Assembly (NCBI GenBank): GCA_035945515.1
Contig: DASZAE010000336.1
Location: 1 to 12,580 of the forward strand
Length of the DNA stretch: 12,580 nt
From: RH2-MAG17b sp035945515
GTDB lineage: Bacteria; Acidobacteriota; Terriglobia; UBA7540
Direction of reading: 5' to 3'
A program made the position numbers and the translations under genes. Shown piece by piece: positions 6,858-12,580 of the stretch (the first letter of the stretch is position 1; each line of letters begins with the position of its first letter). The notes under the pieces are model-generated. The model was not told where the DNA came from. It saw nothing but the letters and a program-made list of their open reading frames with translations, and searched no databases.

Positions 6858-7811
6858 ATGAGGGAGCGAAACCACGGCGCGCTGAAGGTTTTTTCGGGAA
6901 ACTCTCATCCCTCTCTTGCGAAGGAGATTTGCGCCCAGTTAGGGGTGAATCTGGGCAAGGCTCACGTTGGCCGCTTTCCCGACGGCGAAGTCCGGCTGCA
7001 GATCATGGAGAACGTGCGCGGGGCAGACGTTTTTGTCATTCAGCCCACGTGCCGTCCGGTGAACGACAACCTGGTTGAGCTTTTGATTATGCTCGACGCT
7101 TTCCGGCGGGCTTCGGCGGACCGCATTACAGCAGTGATCCCGTTTTATGGTTACGCACGGCAGGATCGCAAAGACCGCCCGCGCGTTCCCATTTCGGCCA
7201 AGCTGGTGGCGGACCTGCTCACCTCCGCGGGCGCCAACCGCATTCTGGCGATGGACCTGCACGCGGGGCAAATCCAGGGCTATTTCAATATTCCGGTGGA
7301 TCACCTCTACGCCACGCCGGTGACAGTAGCCTATTTCCGCAAGCTGAAGTTGAAGAATATTGTGGTGGTCTCGCCCGATCCGGGCGGCGTCGAACGGGCG
7401 CGCTCCTTTGCCAAGCGGCTGGACTCCCCGCTCGCCATCATCGATAAGCGGCGCGAAGACGCGCAAACCGTTGAGGTGATGAACGTGATCGGCGCGGTTG
7501 CGGGCAAGACGTGCTTGATTATCGACGACATGATTGACACCGGCGGCACGCTGATCAAGACCGCGCAGGCGCTGCTCGATAACGGTGCGCGCCAGGTCTA
7601 CGCCTGCTGCACGCACGGCGTTTTTGCCGGCAACGCAATTGAAAATGTGGCGTCGTCGCCGCTCACGCAGCTTGTCACCACCAATTCGATTCCCTTTGAT
7701 CCTGAAGGCCGGGAGAGCGGCAAGATCAAGGTGCTGAGCGTGGCCAAATTGCTGGCAACCGCCATCCGCTCGATTCACGATGAAACGTCGGTGAGCAAGT
7801 TGTTTATCTAG
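6858..7811 (+). CDS. prs: Ribose-phosphate pyrophosphokinase (PRPP synthetase)
   Basis: This 317-residue cytoplasmic enzyme makes PRPP from ribose 5-phosphate and ATP for nucleotide, histidine and tryptophan synthesis. Visible motifs are LKVFSGNSHP near the start, the ATP-binding ARQDRKDRPRVPISAK (100-115), DLHAGQIQGYF (133-143), the segment VVSPDPGGVERA (170-181), the flexible-loop DKRRE (196-200) and the ribose-phosphate loop IIDDMIDTGGTL (221-232). Length and motifs fit class I bacterial Prs. The frame extends upstream through the tRNA gene, so the start must lie after it. ATG 6858 gives a normal N-terminus, although the nearest purine-rich GAAGGG (6837-6842) is 15 bases away and weak. A large palindrome at 7817-7919 follows the stop codon. 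Confidence 0.96.
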   Translation: MRERNHGALKVFSGNSHPSLAKEICAQLGVNLGKAHVGRFPDGEVRLQIMENVRGADVFVIQPTCRPVNDNLVELLIMLDAFRRASADRITAVIPFYGYARQDRKDRPRVPISAKLVADLLTSAGANRILAMDLHAGQIQGYFNIPVDHLYATPVTVAYFRKLKLKNIVVVSPDPGGVERARSFAKRLDSPLAIIDKRREDAQTVEVMNVIGAVAGKTCLIIDDMIDTGGTLIKTAQALLDNGARQVYACCTHGVFAGNAIENVASSPLTQLVTTNSIPFDPEGRESGKIKVLSVAKLLATAIRSIHDETSVSKLFI

Positions 7812-7816
7812 AAATA

Positions 7817-7919
7817 CAGGGACGAGAGTCAGGTGACGAGAGGGAACGGACAAGGAACGAGCAAGGTCAACGAATTTGTCCTTCGTCCCTTGACTCTCGT
7901 CACTCGTCTCTTGTCCCTG
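7817..7919. repeat. Long imperfect palindrome between prs and rplY
   Basis: The arms 7817-7842 and 7894-7919 are complementary at 22 of 26 positions, with perfect blocks CAGGGAC/GTCCCTG and GTGACGAGAG/CTCTCGTCAC. The inner part is built from similar purine-rich words (GGGAAC, GGACAAGG, GGAACGAG). It starts five bases after the prs stop and ends just upstream of the rplY ribosome site. The 14-mer GTCTCTTGTCCCTG (7906-7919) recurs at 8697-8710. No T-run follows, so it is not a classical terminator. Confidence 0.8.
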
Positions 7920-7943
7920 CTCATGACTGAAGGAGTTTAATTT

Positions 7944-8648
7944 ATGGCTCAAGCATTAAAGATCACCGCCGAGCTTCGCAGCGAGCGCGGGAAGAATGCG
8001 GCGCGGCGACTGCGCCACGCAGGACACGTGCCCGCCGTAGTTTATGGCGGGGGCGCGGAAGCGGTCGCCGTGTCAGTCAATCCGCGTGAGCTTGCGCCGA
8101 TCCTGCACACGGAGGCGGGCCACACCTCGGTGCTGACGATGGAGATTGAGGGCCGCAGCGCCGAGCGCGTGATGCTGAAGGACTGGCTGCGCGAGCCGGT
8201 GCGCGGCGGCGTCCTGCACGTGGATTTTGTCCGCGTCACCAAAGATACCCGCGTGAAGGTTCGAGTGCCCATTCACGCTACCGGCGAGCCTAAGGGCGTG
8301 AAGCTGCAAGGCGGCATTTTCGAATTTGCCTTGCGCGAGGTGGAAGTGGAATGCCTGCCGGACGATATCCCGGAAAACATTACGGTGGACGTGAGCGAGC
8401 TGATGATCGGCCAGAATATCCGCGTGAGCCATCTGCCGGCGCCGGCGAACGTTAAGGTGTTGAGCGATTCGAACCGCGTGGTGGCTCACGTGGTGGCGCT
8501 CAAAGCTGAAGAAGAGGTTGTAGCGGTTGAAGGCGCCGAAGCCGCAACAGCCGAGCCTGAAGTCATTCGCAAGGGCAAGGCTGAGGAAGAAGGCGCTGAA
8601 GAGAGCGCCCCCGAAAGCAAGGAAAGCAAGGGAGGAAAGGAAAAGTAG
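7944..8648 (+). CDS. rplY: Ribosomal protein L25, long Ctc/TL5 form
   Basis: This 234-residue protein binds 5S rRNA in the large subunit. It has the two-domain Ctc/TL5 layout rather than the short E. coli form. The N-terminal L25 domain (about 4-93) shows RGKNAARRLR (15-24), VPAVVYGG (29-36) and LHVDFVRV (91-98). The C-terminal beta domain (about 100-187) includes GVKLQGGIFEFALREVEVEC and VDVSELMIGQNI. It ends in a Glu/Ala/Lys-rich acidic tail (about 188-234), common in L25 of this type and probably disordered. The start is well supported by AGGAG (7931-7935), eight bases before the ATG. Palindromic elements flank the gene on both sides, so transcript ends could separate it from prs and pth. 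The name ctc is also used for this form. Confidence 0.96.
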   Translation: MAQALKITAELRSERGKNAARRLRHAGHVPAVVYGGGAEAVAVSVNPRELAPILHTEAGHTSVLTMEIEGRSAERVMLKDWLREPVRGGVLHVDFVRVTKDTRVKVRVPIHATGEPKGVKLQGGIFEFALREVEVECLPDDIPENITVDVSELMIGQNIRVSHLPAPANVKVLSDSNRVVAHVVALKAEEEVVAVEGAEAATAEPEVIRKGKAEEEGAEESAPESKESKGGKEK

Positions 8649-8710
8649 CAAGAGACGAGGGTCAAGACTGTTGTTTTTGCTTGTCCCTGGCCCCTTGTCT
8701 CTTGTCCCTG
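8649..8710. repeat. Palindromic element between rplY and pth
   Basis: CAAGAGAC (8649-8656) pairs with GTCTCTTG (8697-8704). CTTGTCCCTG occurs twice directly (8680-8689 and 8701-8710). GTCTCTTGTCCCTG (8697-8710) is identical to 7906-7919, so this is a relative of the prs-rplY palindrome. It begins directly after the rplY stop codon and ends eight bases before the pth ATG, filling the whole 70-bp gap. Confidence 0.7.
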
Positions 8711-8718
8711 TCACATAA

Positions 8719-9318
8719 ATGGCGGCTCAAGAGACGGGCGGACGAAAGCTGATCGCGGGCCTGGGCAATCCGGGTTACGAATATTACCTGACGCCTCACA
8801 ACCTTGGTTTCATGGCCGCCGACCGGATCGCGGAGAAATGCGGCGTGGAGATTTCGCGGCCAGAGGCGCAGGCGCTGACAACCCGCGCACGGATCGGCGA
8901 TACGGAAGTGGTGCTGGCCAAGCCGCAGACTTACATGAATCTGAGCGGGCTTTCGATTGTGAAATTGCTCGACCGCTATGAGATTCCGATTGAAGATTTG
9001 ATCGTCCTGGTGGACGAAGCGGCTTTGCCGCTTGGGACCCTGCGCATCCGGCCAAACGGCAGCGCAGGCGGTCACAACGGCTTGAAGTCGATTATCGGCG
9101 CGGCGGACTCAGACAAATTTAGCCGCATCCGCATGGGCGTTAAACCAGATCATCCCGTGAGCGATCTCTCTGCCCACGTGCTTGGCCGCTTTCGCAAGGC
9201 GGACCTCGAAACGGTGGCCGCGATGGTTGACCTTGCCGCTGAGGCAGCGGACGTGTTGATTCGTGAGGGTATTGAAACAGCGATGAATCGCTATAACCGT
9301 CATCCTGAAAGATCGTGA
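8719..9318 (+). CDS. pth: Peptidyl-tRNA hydrolase
   Basis: This 199-residue cytoplasmic enzyme releases tRNA from peptidyl-tRNA that drops off ribosomes. The catalytic set is intact: Asn17 in GLGNPG, His27 in TPHNLG, Asn74 in TYMNLSG, Asp99 in LVDE and Asn120 in AGGHNGLKSI (E. coli N10, H20, N68, D93 and N114). The usual DDLDLP segment after the catalytic Asp reads DEAALP here, a mild departure outside the catalytic residues. ATG 8719 is the only sensible start. It has no Shine-Dalgarno sequence, because the palindromic element ends eight bases upstream. Initiation may therefore be weak or depend on an unusual mechanism. The stop codon overlaps the rpsF ribosome site, six bases before the rpsF start, so the two genes form one operon. 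Confidence 0.96.
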   Translation: MAAQETGGRKLIAGLGNPGYEYYLTPHNLGFMAADRIAEKCGVEISRPEAQALTTRARIGDTEVVLAKPQTYMNLSGLSIVKLLDRYEIPIEDLIVLVDEAALPLGTLRIRPNGSAGGHNGLKSIIGAADSDKFSRIRMGVKPDHPVSDLSAHVLGRFRKADLETVAAMVDLAAEAADVLIREGIETAMNRYNRHPERS

Positions 9319-9324
9319 GGTTTC

Positions 9325-9750
9325 ATGCACAAATACGAAGTGATGTTTATTATCCGGCCTGACACGCCGGAGGAAGAAGTTGAAAAGCTGGTCAGCCTGA
9401 TGGAGGGCTTCGTCACGGGCGCGGGCGGCAAGATGGAGAAGATTGAAAAGCTGGGCCGCCGCCGGCTGGCTTACCGCGTTGAGCGGCAGCGCGAGGGGTT
9501 CTACGTGCTGTTCGTGTTTGAGGGTGTTCACGCGACGGTCAACGAGCTTGAACGGCGCATGAGAGTGACGGACGCCGTGATCAAATTCCTTACCGTGCGC
9601 ATCGATGAGGAGCAGAAGCGCGCCGCCAAACTGGCCAAGGCGAGGGCGGAAAAACAGGCCAAGCGGCCCAAGGCGAGCACGCAGCCGCCCCCAGACGTTG
9701 CGCCCATCCCAGCCGCGCCGACCGGCGAACCCGAGGCAACCCAGGCTTAA
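9325..9750 (+). CDS. rpsF: Ribosomal protein S6
   Basis: S6 binds 16S rRNA with S18 in the platform of the small subunit. The 141-residue protein has the ferredoxin-like S6 fold: YEVMFIIRP (4-12), LGRRRLAYRV (43-52), GFYVLFVF (58-65) and LERRMRVTDAVIKFLTVR (75-92). A Lys/Ala- then Pro-rich tail (about 97-141) goes beyond the core. The ribosome site TGAGG (9316-9320) overlaps the pth stop codon. In E. coli and B. subtilis an S6:S18-binding leader controls this operon. Here there is no intergenic room for it, so any such element would lie inside pth. The gene is followed after 15 bp by rpsR. Confidence 0.96.
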   Translation: MHKYEVMFIIRPDTPEEEVEKLVSLMEGFVTGAGGKMEKIEKLGRRRLAYRVERQREGFYVLFVFEGVHATVNELERRMRVTDAVIKFLTVRIDEEQKRAAKLAKARAEKQAKRPKASTQPPPDVAPIPAAPTGEPEATQA

Positions 9751-9765
9751 AAGGAGCCATCGACT

Positions 9766-10071
9766 ATGCCCATGATGAAGAGAACCAACCGTCCCGAAGG
9801 ACGCCCCGGGCGCCCCGCCGGGCCGCCCGGAGCCGCCGGCGGACCGCGCCGCCAGTTTTTCCGGCGCCGCAAGGTGTGCAAGTTCTGTCAGGAAAAGATT
9901 GACGTGGTGGATTACAAGGAAGCGCGAATGCTCGGCCAATTCATTTCCGAGCGCGGCAAGATTCTGCCCCGGCGTCTGACCGGCACCTGCGCGCCGCATC
10001 AAAGGCTGGTGGCCGTGGCCATCAAGCGCGCGCGCAATATTGCATTGCTGCCTTTCGCCACGCAACTGTAA
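9766..10071 (+). CDS. rpsR: Ribosomal protein S18 (zinc-ligand form)
   Basis: This 101-residue small-subunit protein is the partner of S6. The conserved core runs from about residue 30: FFRRRKVCKFC, ISERGKILPRRLTGTC, and HQRLVAVAIKRARNIALLP near the end. Cys38, Cys41, Cys75 and His78 form a CxxC...CxxH set that fits the zinc-binding C+ type of S18; zinc binding is inferred. A Gly/Pro/Arg-rich N-terminal extension (about 9-28) is longer than in E. coli. AAGGAG (9751-9756) lies nine bases before ATG 9766 and supports that start over the ATGs at 9772 and 9775. rplI, normally adjacent, is separated here by a 247-bp gap holding a repeat. Confidence 0.96.
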   Translation: MPMMKRTNRPEGRPGRPAGPPGAAGGPRRQFFRRRKVCKFCQEKIDVVDYKEARMLGQFISERGKILPRRLTGTCAPHQRLVAVAIKRARNIALLPFATQL

Positions 10072-10110
10072 GTCGAGTTAGCCGGAATTGGGGCAGATCA
10101 GCCCACGCCT

Positions 10111-10228
10111 GGCGCTTCGCGCCACCCTCTCGCGGAAGGAGAGGGCGAGAATCAATCATAAGGCATGTCCTCCCGCCCCTCTCCCCGACTCGCGGGGAGA
10201 GGGTGGACCGCGAAGCGGGACGGGTGAG
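10111..10228. repeat. Multi-hairpin repeat splitting rpsR from rplI
   Basis: Hairpins in order are GGCGC-TTC-GCGCC (10111-10123), CCCTCTC/GAGAGGG (10125-10131 with 10139-10145) and the strong CCCTCTCCCCG/CGGGGAGAGGG (10177-10187 with 10193-10203). On a larger scale CCACCCTCTC (10122-10131) pairs with GAGAGGGTGG (10197-10206), flanked by TTCGCG/CGCGAA. The end CGAAGCGGGACGGGTGAG (10211-10228) matches the reverse complement of 12438-12455 at 17 of 18 positions. This is a dispersed GC-rich repeat of a kind common in bacterial intergenic DNA. In the rest of the gap (10072-10318) I see only the rplI ribosome site. Confidence 0.75.
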
Positions 10229-10318
10229 GGGGGCCAAATCGAACATTCAATAAACACCGGCGGTCGACGCTTATAAGAGGCGCCACAGCTATAGCCGCCA
10301 ACACTATTGGAGCAAAAT

Positions 10319-10807
10319 ATGGAAGTCATTCTGATTGAAAACATCGACAAGCTGGGAAGCCGCGGGCAGATCATCAAAGTGGCGGACGGCTACGGGCGCA
10401 ATCACCTTCTGCCCAAAAAGCTCGCCATTGCTGCAACCGTGCAGAACCGGAAATGGGTGGATCAGCAGCGCCAGAAATTCCTGAAGCAGGAGGCAAAGGA
10501 ACGGGCTGACGCCGAGGATCTCGCTAAGCTCATGGAAGAGGTGCGGCTGGTCTTCAAGCGCAAGACCGGCGAGCATGGGGCGCTCTTCGGCTCCGTTACC
10601 GCGATCGATATCGCCGAGCAACTCGCGGCGCAAGGCTACAACATCGACCGCAGAAAGATTCATCTTCCAAGCCCGCTGAAAAGCATCGGCGAGCACGGCG
10701 TTCCGGTGCGCCTGCACCGCGACGTCACCGCCGCGATTAAGGTTGCGGTTGAGGCAGAGGGCGAACCTGTTCCACCCCCAGCTTCTGAAACTCCGAAGGC
10801 AGAGTAA
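10319..10807 (+). CDS. rplI: Ribosomal protein L9
   Basis: This 162-residue large-subunit protein binds 23S rRNA near the L1 stalk. The N-terminal RNA-binding domain shows LGSRGQIIKVADGYGRNHLL (12-31) and PKKLAIAA. A long charged helix (about 42-78) links to the C-terminal domain with GALFGSVT (87-94), IDRRKIHLPSPLKSIGEHGV (109-128) and VRLHRDV. A short Pro/Glu tail closes the protein. A TTG at 10307 opens the same frame earlier, but it belongs to the ribosome-site stretch. GGAG (10309-10312) six bases before ATG 10319, and the standard MEVILIENIDKLG beginning, decide for the ATG. The gene is parted from rpsR by a repeat-filled gap, so it may have a partly separate transcript. Confidence 0.96.
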   Translation: MEVILIENIDKLGSRGQIIKVADGYGRNHLLPKKLAIAATVQNRKWVDQQRQKFLKQEAKERADAEDLAKLMEEVRLVFKRKTGEHGALFGSVTAIDIAEQLAAQGYNIDRRKIHLPSPLKSIGEHGVPVRLHRDVTAAIKVAVEAEGEPVPPPASETPKAE

Positions 10808-10825
10808 ATGTCCGCTGCGAAGTAT

Positions 10826-10912
10826 GTAGCGCAGACCGCCGTATTTGAGGTCTGCGGCTTGTCCACCGGAAAATTACAAGCCGCGGACCTGAAAAACGCA
10901 GGTCCGCGCTAC
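10826..10912. repeat. REP/BIME-like inverted pair with GTAG ends, family 3
   Basis: The 87-bp element begins GTAGCGC and ends GCGCTAC. The left unit has hairpin GCAGACC/GGTCTGC (10831-10837 with 10849-10855). The right unit has the perfect 9-bp stem GCGGACCTG/CAGGTCCGC (10883-10891 with 10899-10907) around loop AAAAACG. It shares the GTAGCG head with family 1 but has a different stem. It lies 18 bp after the rplI stop. In the following 10913-11071, up to dnaB, I see no gene, clear promoter or ribosome site. Confidence 0.75.
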
Positions 10913-11071
10913 TCTTAGGATAAACACGAGGCGCGCCGCAGTGAGGTAATGACAGCGACGCGACCGCAACCTGCCATGCGCCTCTGTGCAAGACAGCATT
11001 TCCCGGAAGGCACATTTACGGGCGCGCAAACCGCCTTGACCTTTCCGCCCGAACGAGTCAATCTTTAGCCG

Positions 11072-12427
11072 ATGCCAGCCGGTTCCCTCACCGAAAAACC
11101 CGCGCCCCATAACCTCGAAGCCGAGCGAGCCTTGCTTGGGTCTATTCTGCTCGACAACGCCGCGCTTAACGTGGCGCTGGAAGTTCTGACCTCGAACGAC
11201 TTCTATTCGGAAGCCCACCGCTGTGCCTTCCAGAAAATGGCGGAACTTTCGGAGAAGAACCGCGTCACCGAACTGGTGACGCTTTCCGAAGAGCTTGCCA
11301 GGGACGGCTTGCTCGAAAAGGTAGGCGGACCGGCATACCTCGCGTCGCTGACAGATGGCGTGCCTTTCGGATCGGCGGCCAACGTTTCCGAATACGCGCG
11401 CATTATCAAGGATAAGTCGCTCGTCCGCAGCCTCATCAACGCCTCGCACAATACTATCGCGCGCTGCCTTGATGGCACGGACGATCCTGAAACGCTCATC
11501 GACCAGGCGCAAAGCGCGCTTTTTGAGATTGGCGGCAAGGAAGTTCAATCTGGATTCTTCCGCGTTCAGGATATCGTCAAGTCCAGTTTCGGCACACTCG
11601 ACGTGCTTTTCGACCGCCGCCAGGGCGTGACCGGCATCGAAACAGGGTTTGAAGTGCTCGACAGCATGACTTCGGGACTTCAGCCGGGCGAGTTGATTAT
11701 CGTGGCGGCGCGGCCCTCGCTCGGCAAGACCGCGTTGGCCCTGAACATCGCTTCTCACGCCGCGACGCTGCAAAAGAAGGCGGCAGCCGTTTTCTCGCTG
11801 GAGATGAGCAAGGAATCGCTTTTGATCCGGCTCCTGTGCTCCGAAGGGCGGATTGACAGCCACAAGCTGCGCACGGGCTTCGCCAGCCAAGACGATTGGG
11901 TAAAAATGTCGAAGGCGCTGGGGAGGCTGGCCGAAGCGCCGCTTTTCATCGACGACACGCCGGCGCTTAGCATTATGCAAATCCGCGCCAAAGCGCGCCG
12001 GTTGAAAGCTGAGAAGGCTCTCGACCTGATGATTATCGATTACCTCCAGCTCATCACCGGTCATGGCCGCTTCGAGAGTCGCAACCAGGAAGTGAGCTAC
12101 ATTTCGCGCGGATTGAAGGCGATTGCCAAAGAACTGAACGTGCCTGTGATCGCGCTCTCGCAGCTTAGCCGCGCCCCCGAAGCAGGCAAAGGGCGCGACC
12201 CGCAGCTTTCCGACCTGCGCGATTCGGGGTCGATTGAGCAGGACGCGGATATGGTGATCTTCATTCATCGTGCGCAGGCCGATCCCGCTTCGGACGATCC
12301 CGGCGTCATCACCAATCTGGATATCGGCAAGCAGCGGAACGGTCCCACTGGGCCCTTCAAGCTCGTATTCATCAAGCCCTACACGCGCTTTGAGAATTAC
12401 ACGGCGGCCGGCGAAGAGATGGAGTAG
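11072..12427 (+). CDS. dnaB: Replicative DNA helicase DnaB
   Basis: This 451-residue hexameric helicase unwinds DNA ahead of the replisome. The N-terminal primase-interacting domain (about 10-112) begins PHNLEAERALLGSILLDN and includes FYSEAHRCAF. The RecA-like domain has Walker A ARPSLGKTAL (213-222, Lys219), the catalytic Glu244 in FSLEMS, Walker B LMIIDYLQL (319-327, Asp323), SQLSR (363-367) and LSDLRDSGSIEQDADMV (379-395). It also has the arginine-finger region KQRNGPTG (420-427). Length is typical and no intein interrupts the motifs. ATG 11072 fits the family N-terminus but has no Shine-Dalgarno sequence. Linkage to rpsF-rpsR-rplI is widespread in bacteria. Hairpins and repeats follow the stop codon. 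Confidence 0.97.
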   Translation: MPAGSLTEKPAPHNLEAERALLGSILLDNAALNVALEVLTSNDFYSEAHRCAFQKMAELSEKNRVTELVTLSEELARDGLLEKVGGPAYLASLTDGVPFGSAANVSEYARIIKDKSLVRSLINASHNTIARCLDGTDDPETLIDQAQSALFEIGGKEVQSGFFRVQDIVKSSFGTLDVLFDRRQGVTGIETGFEVLDSMTSGLQPGELIIVAARPSLGKTALALNIASHAATLQKKAAAVFSLEMSKESLLIRLLCSEGRIDSHKLRTGFASQDDWVKMSKALGRLAEAPLFIDDTPALSIMQIRAKARRLKAEKALDLMIIDYLQLITGHGRFESRNQEVSYISRGLKAIAKELNVPVIALSQLSRAPEAGKGRDPQLSDLRDSGSIEQDADMVIFIHRAQADPASDDPGVITNLDIGKQRNGPTGPFKLVFIKPYTRFENYTAAGEEME

Positions 12428-12437
12428 CAAGAGGCCT

Positions 12438-12485
12438 CTCACCCGTCACGCTTCGGGGGCAACCCTCTTCTGGAGTAGAGGGTTG
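12438..12485. repeat. Partial copy of the rpsR-rplI repeat with hairpin
   Basis: CTCACCCGTCACGCTTCG (12438-12455) matches the inverse of 10211-10228 with one difference. It is followed by hairpin CAACCCTC/GAGGGTTG (12460-12467 with 12478-12485) around a 10-nt loop. It starts 10 bp after the dnaB stop. No T-run follows, so any terminator role would be non-classical. Confidence 0.6.
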
Positions 12486-12498
12486 AAAAGAAGGGAAT

Positions 12499-12536
12499 AA
12501 CAGCCCTCTTCCTGGAGTCTGAGGACAAGGGCTGTT
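12499..12536. repeat. 9-bp stem hairpin downstream of dnaB
   Basis: AACAGCCCT (12499-12507) pairs perfectly with AGGGCTGTT (12528-12536) across a 20-nt loop. The stretch CCCTCTTCCTGGAGT (12504-12518) echoes CCCTCTTCTGGAGT (12463-12476) in the previous hairpin, so the two are related. The stem ends exactly where the GTAG element begins at 12537. Confidence 0.6.
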
Positions 12537-12580
12537 GTAGCGGCGGCCTCTGGCCGCCGGCTTTTAGATATTAAAGACCG
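12537..12580. repeat. REP-like GTAG element, family 1 (cut by window edge)
   Basis: This copy begins GTAGCGGCGGCCTC and matches 5461-5504 at 39 of 44 positions without gaps. It runs off the right edge at ...AAAGACCG, the start of the expected right arm. The complete element should continue with a complement of its left arm and end in CTAC about 15 bases further on. Confidence 0.75.

Noticed and set aside
6939..7952. A 337-codon minus-strand open frame antisense to prs.
   Set aside because: It mirrors the coding bias of prs and shows no protein-family pattern; it also runs through the prs-rplY palindrome.
11036..11065. Possible dnaB promoter beginning TTGACC (11036-11041).
   Set aside because: At spacings of 17-18 bp the -10 candidates (CAATCT, AATCTT) match only two or three positions, and transcription would start almost on the ATG.
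10874..12442. A 522-codon minus-strand open frame antisense to dnaB.
   Set aside because: It is a shadow of the GC-rich dnaB frame, with low-complexity Arg/Leu/His composition and no recognisable domain; dnaB itself has all motifs.
12460..12536. Tandem intrinsic terminators for dnaB.
   Set aside because: The hairpins are real, but neither is followed by a T-run on the plus strand, so I list them as repeats.
2277..12580. CRISPR array, since several repeats recur along the window.
   Set aside because: The repeats are scattered between genes in both orientations with no regular spacing, no uniform spacers and no cas genes.

Overview
The window is a chromosomal housekeeping segment of a GC-rich Gram-negative bacterium, most likely an acidobacterium (Acidobacteriota). 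That placement is inferred from protein style, from the secreted BON, TPR and PpiD-like proteins, and from the order ispE - tRNA-Gln - prs - rplY - pth - rpsF - rpsR - rplI - dnaB. No taxonomic search could be run. Nothing here looks like a new defence, phage or metabolic gene system. The unusual content lies between the genes.

Layout. Positions 1-75 (minus strand) hold the start of an unidentified gene, possibly a transposase. A good sigma70-type promoter (278-307) drives a membrane-anchored PpiD/SurA-type parvulin chaperone (343-2274). A convergent exported double-BON protein (2455-3027, minus) ends at a clear intrinsic terminator. A divergent extended -10 promoter leads into a large exported TPR protein (3312-5393). 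Then come ispE (5449-6408), tRNA-Gln(UUG) (6742-6815), prs (6858-7811), rplY/ctc (7944-8648), pth (8719-9318), rpsF (9325-9750), rpsR (9766-10071), rplI (10319-10807) and dnaB (11072-12427).

How the genes work together. The first three proteins are envelope proteins: a folding factor, a BON protein and a TPR scaffold. From ispE onward the genes cover isoprenoid precursor synthesis, PRPP supply and translation: a glutamine tRNA, ribosomal proteins L25, S6, S18 and L9, and recycling of peptidyl-tRNA. The block ends with the replicative helicase. The order TPR - ispE - tRNA-Gln - prs - rplY - pth resembles the pseudomonad arrangement, but without lolB and with the S6-S18-L9-DnaB block where ychF would be.

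Repeats. Nearly every gap longer than about 50 bp after the first gene carries a palindromic element. Several are inverted pairs whose outer ends begin GTAG or GGAG followed by a hairpin, the layout of REP/BIME sequences mobilised by RAYT (TnpA-REP) transposases. One GTAG element lies inside the only available reading frame for the start of ispE, so it would be translated as an N-terminal extension. A perfect 35-bp direct repeat exactly 200 bp apart brackets a GGAG pair downstream of ispE. Another palindrome ends 8 bp before the pth start, which has no Shine-Dalgarno sequence.
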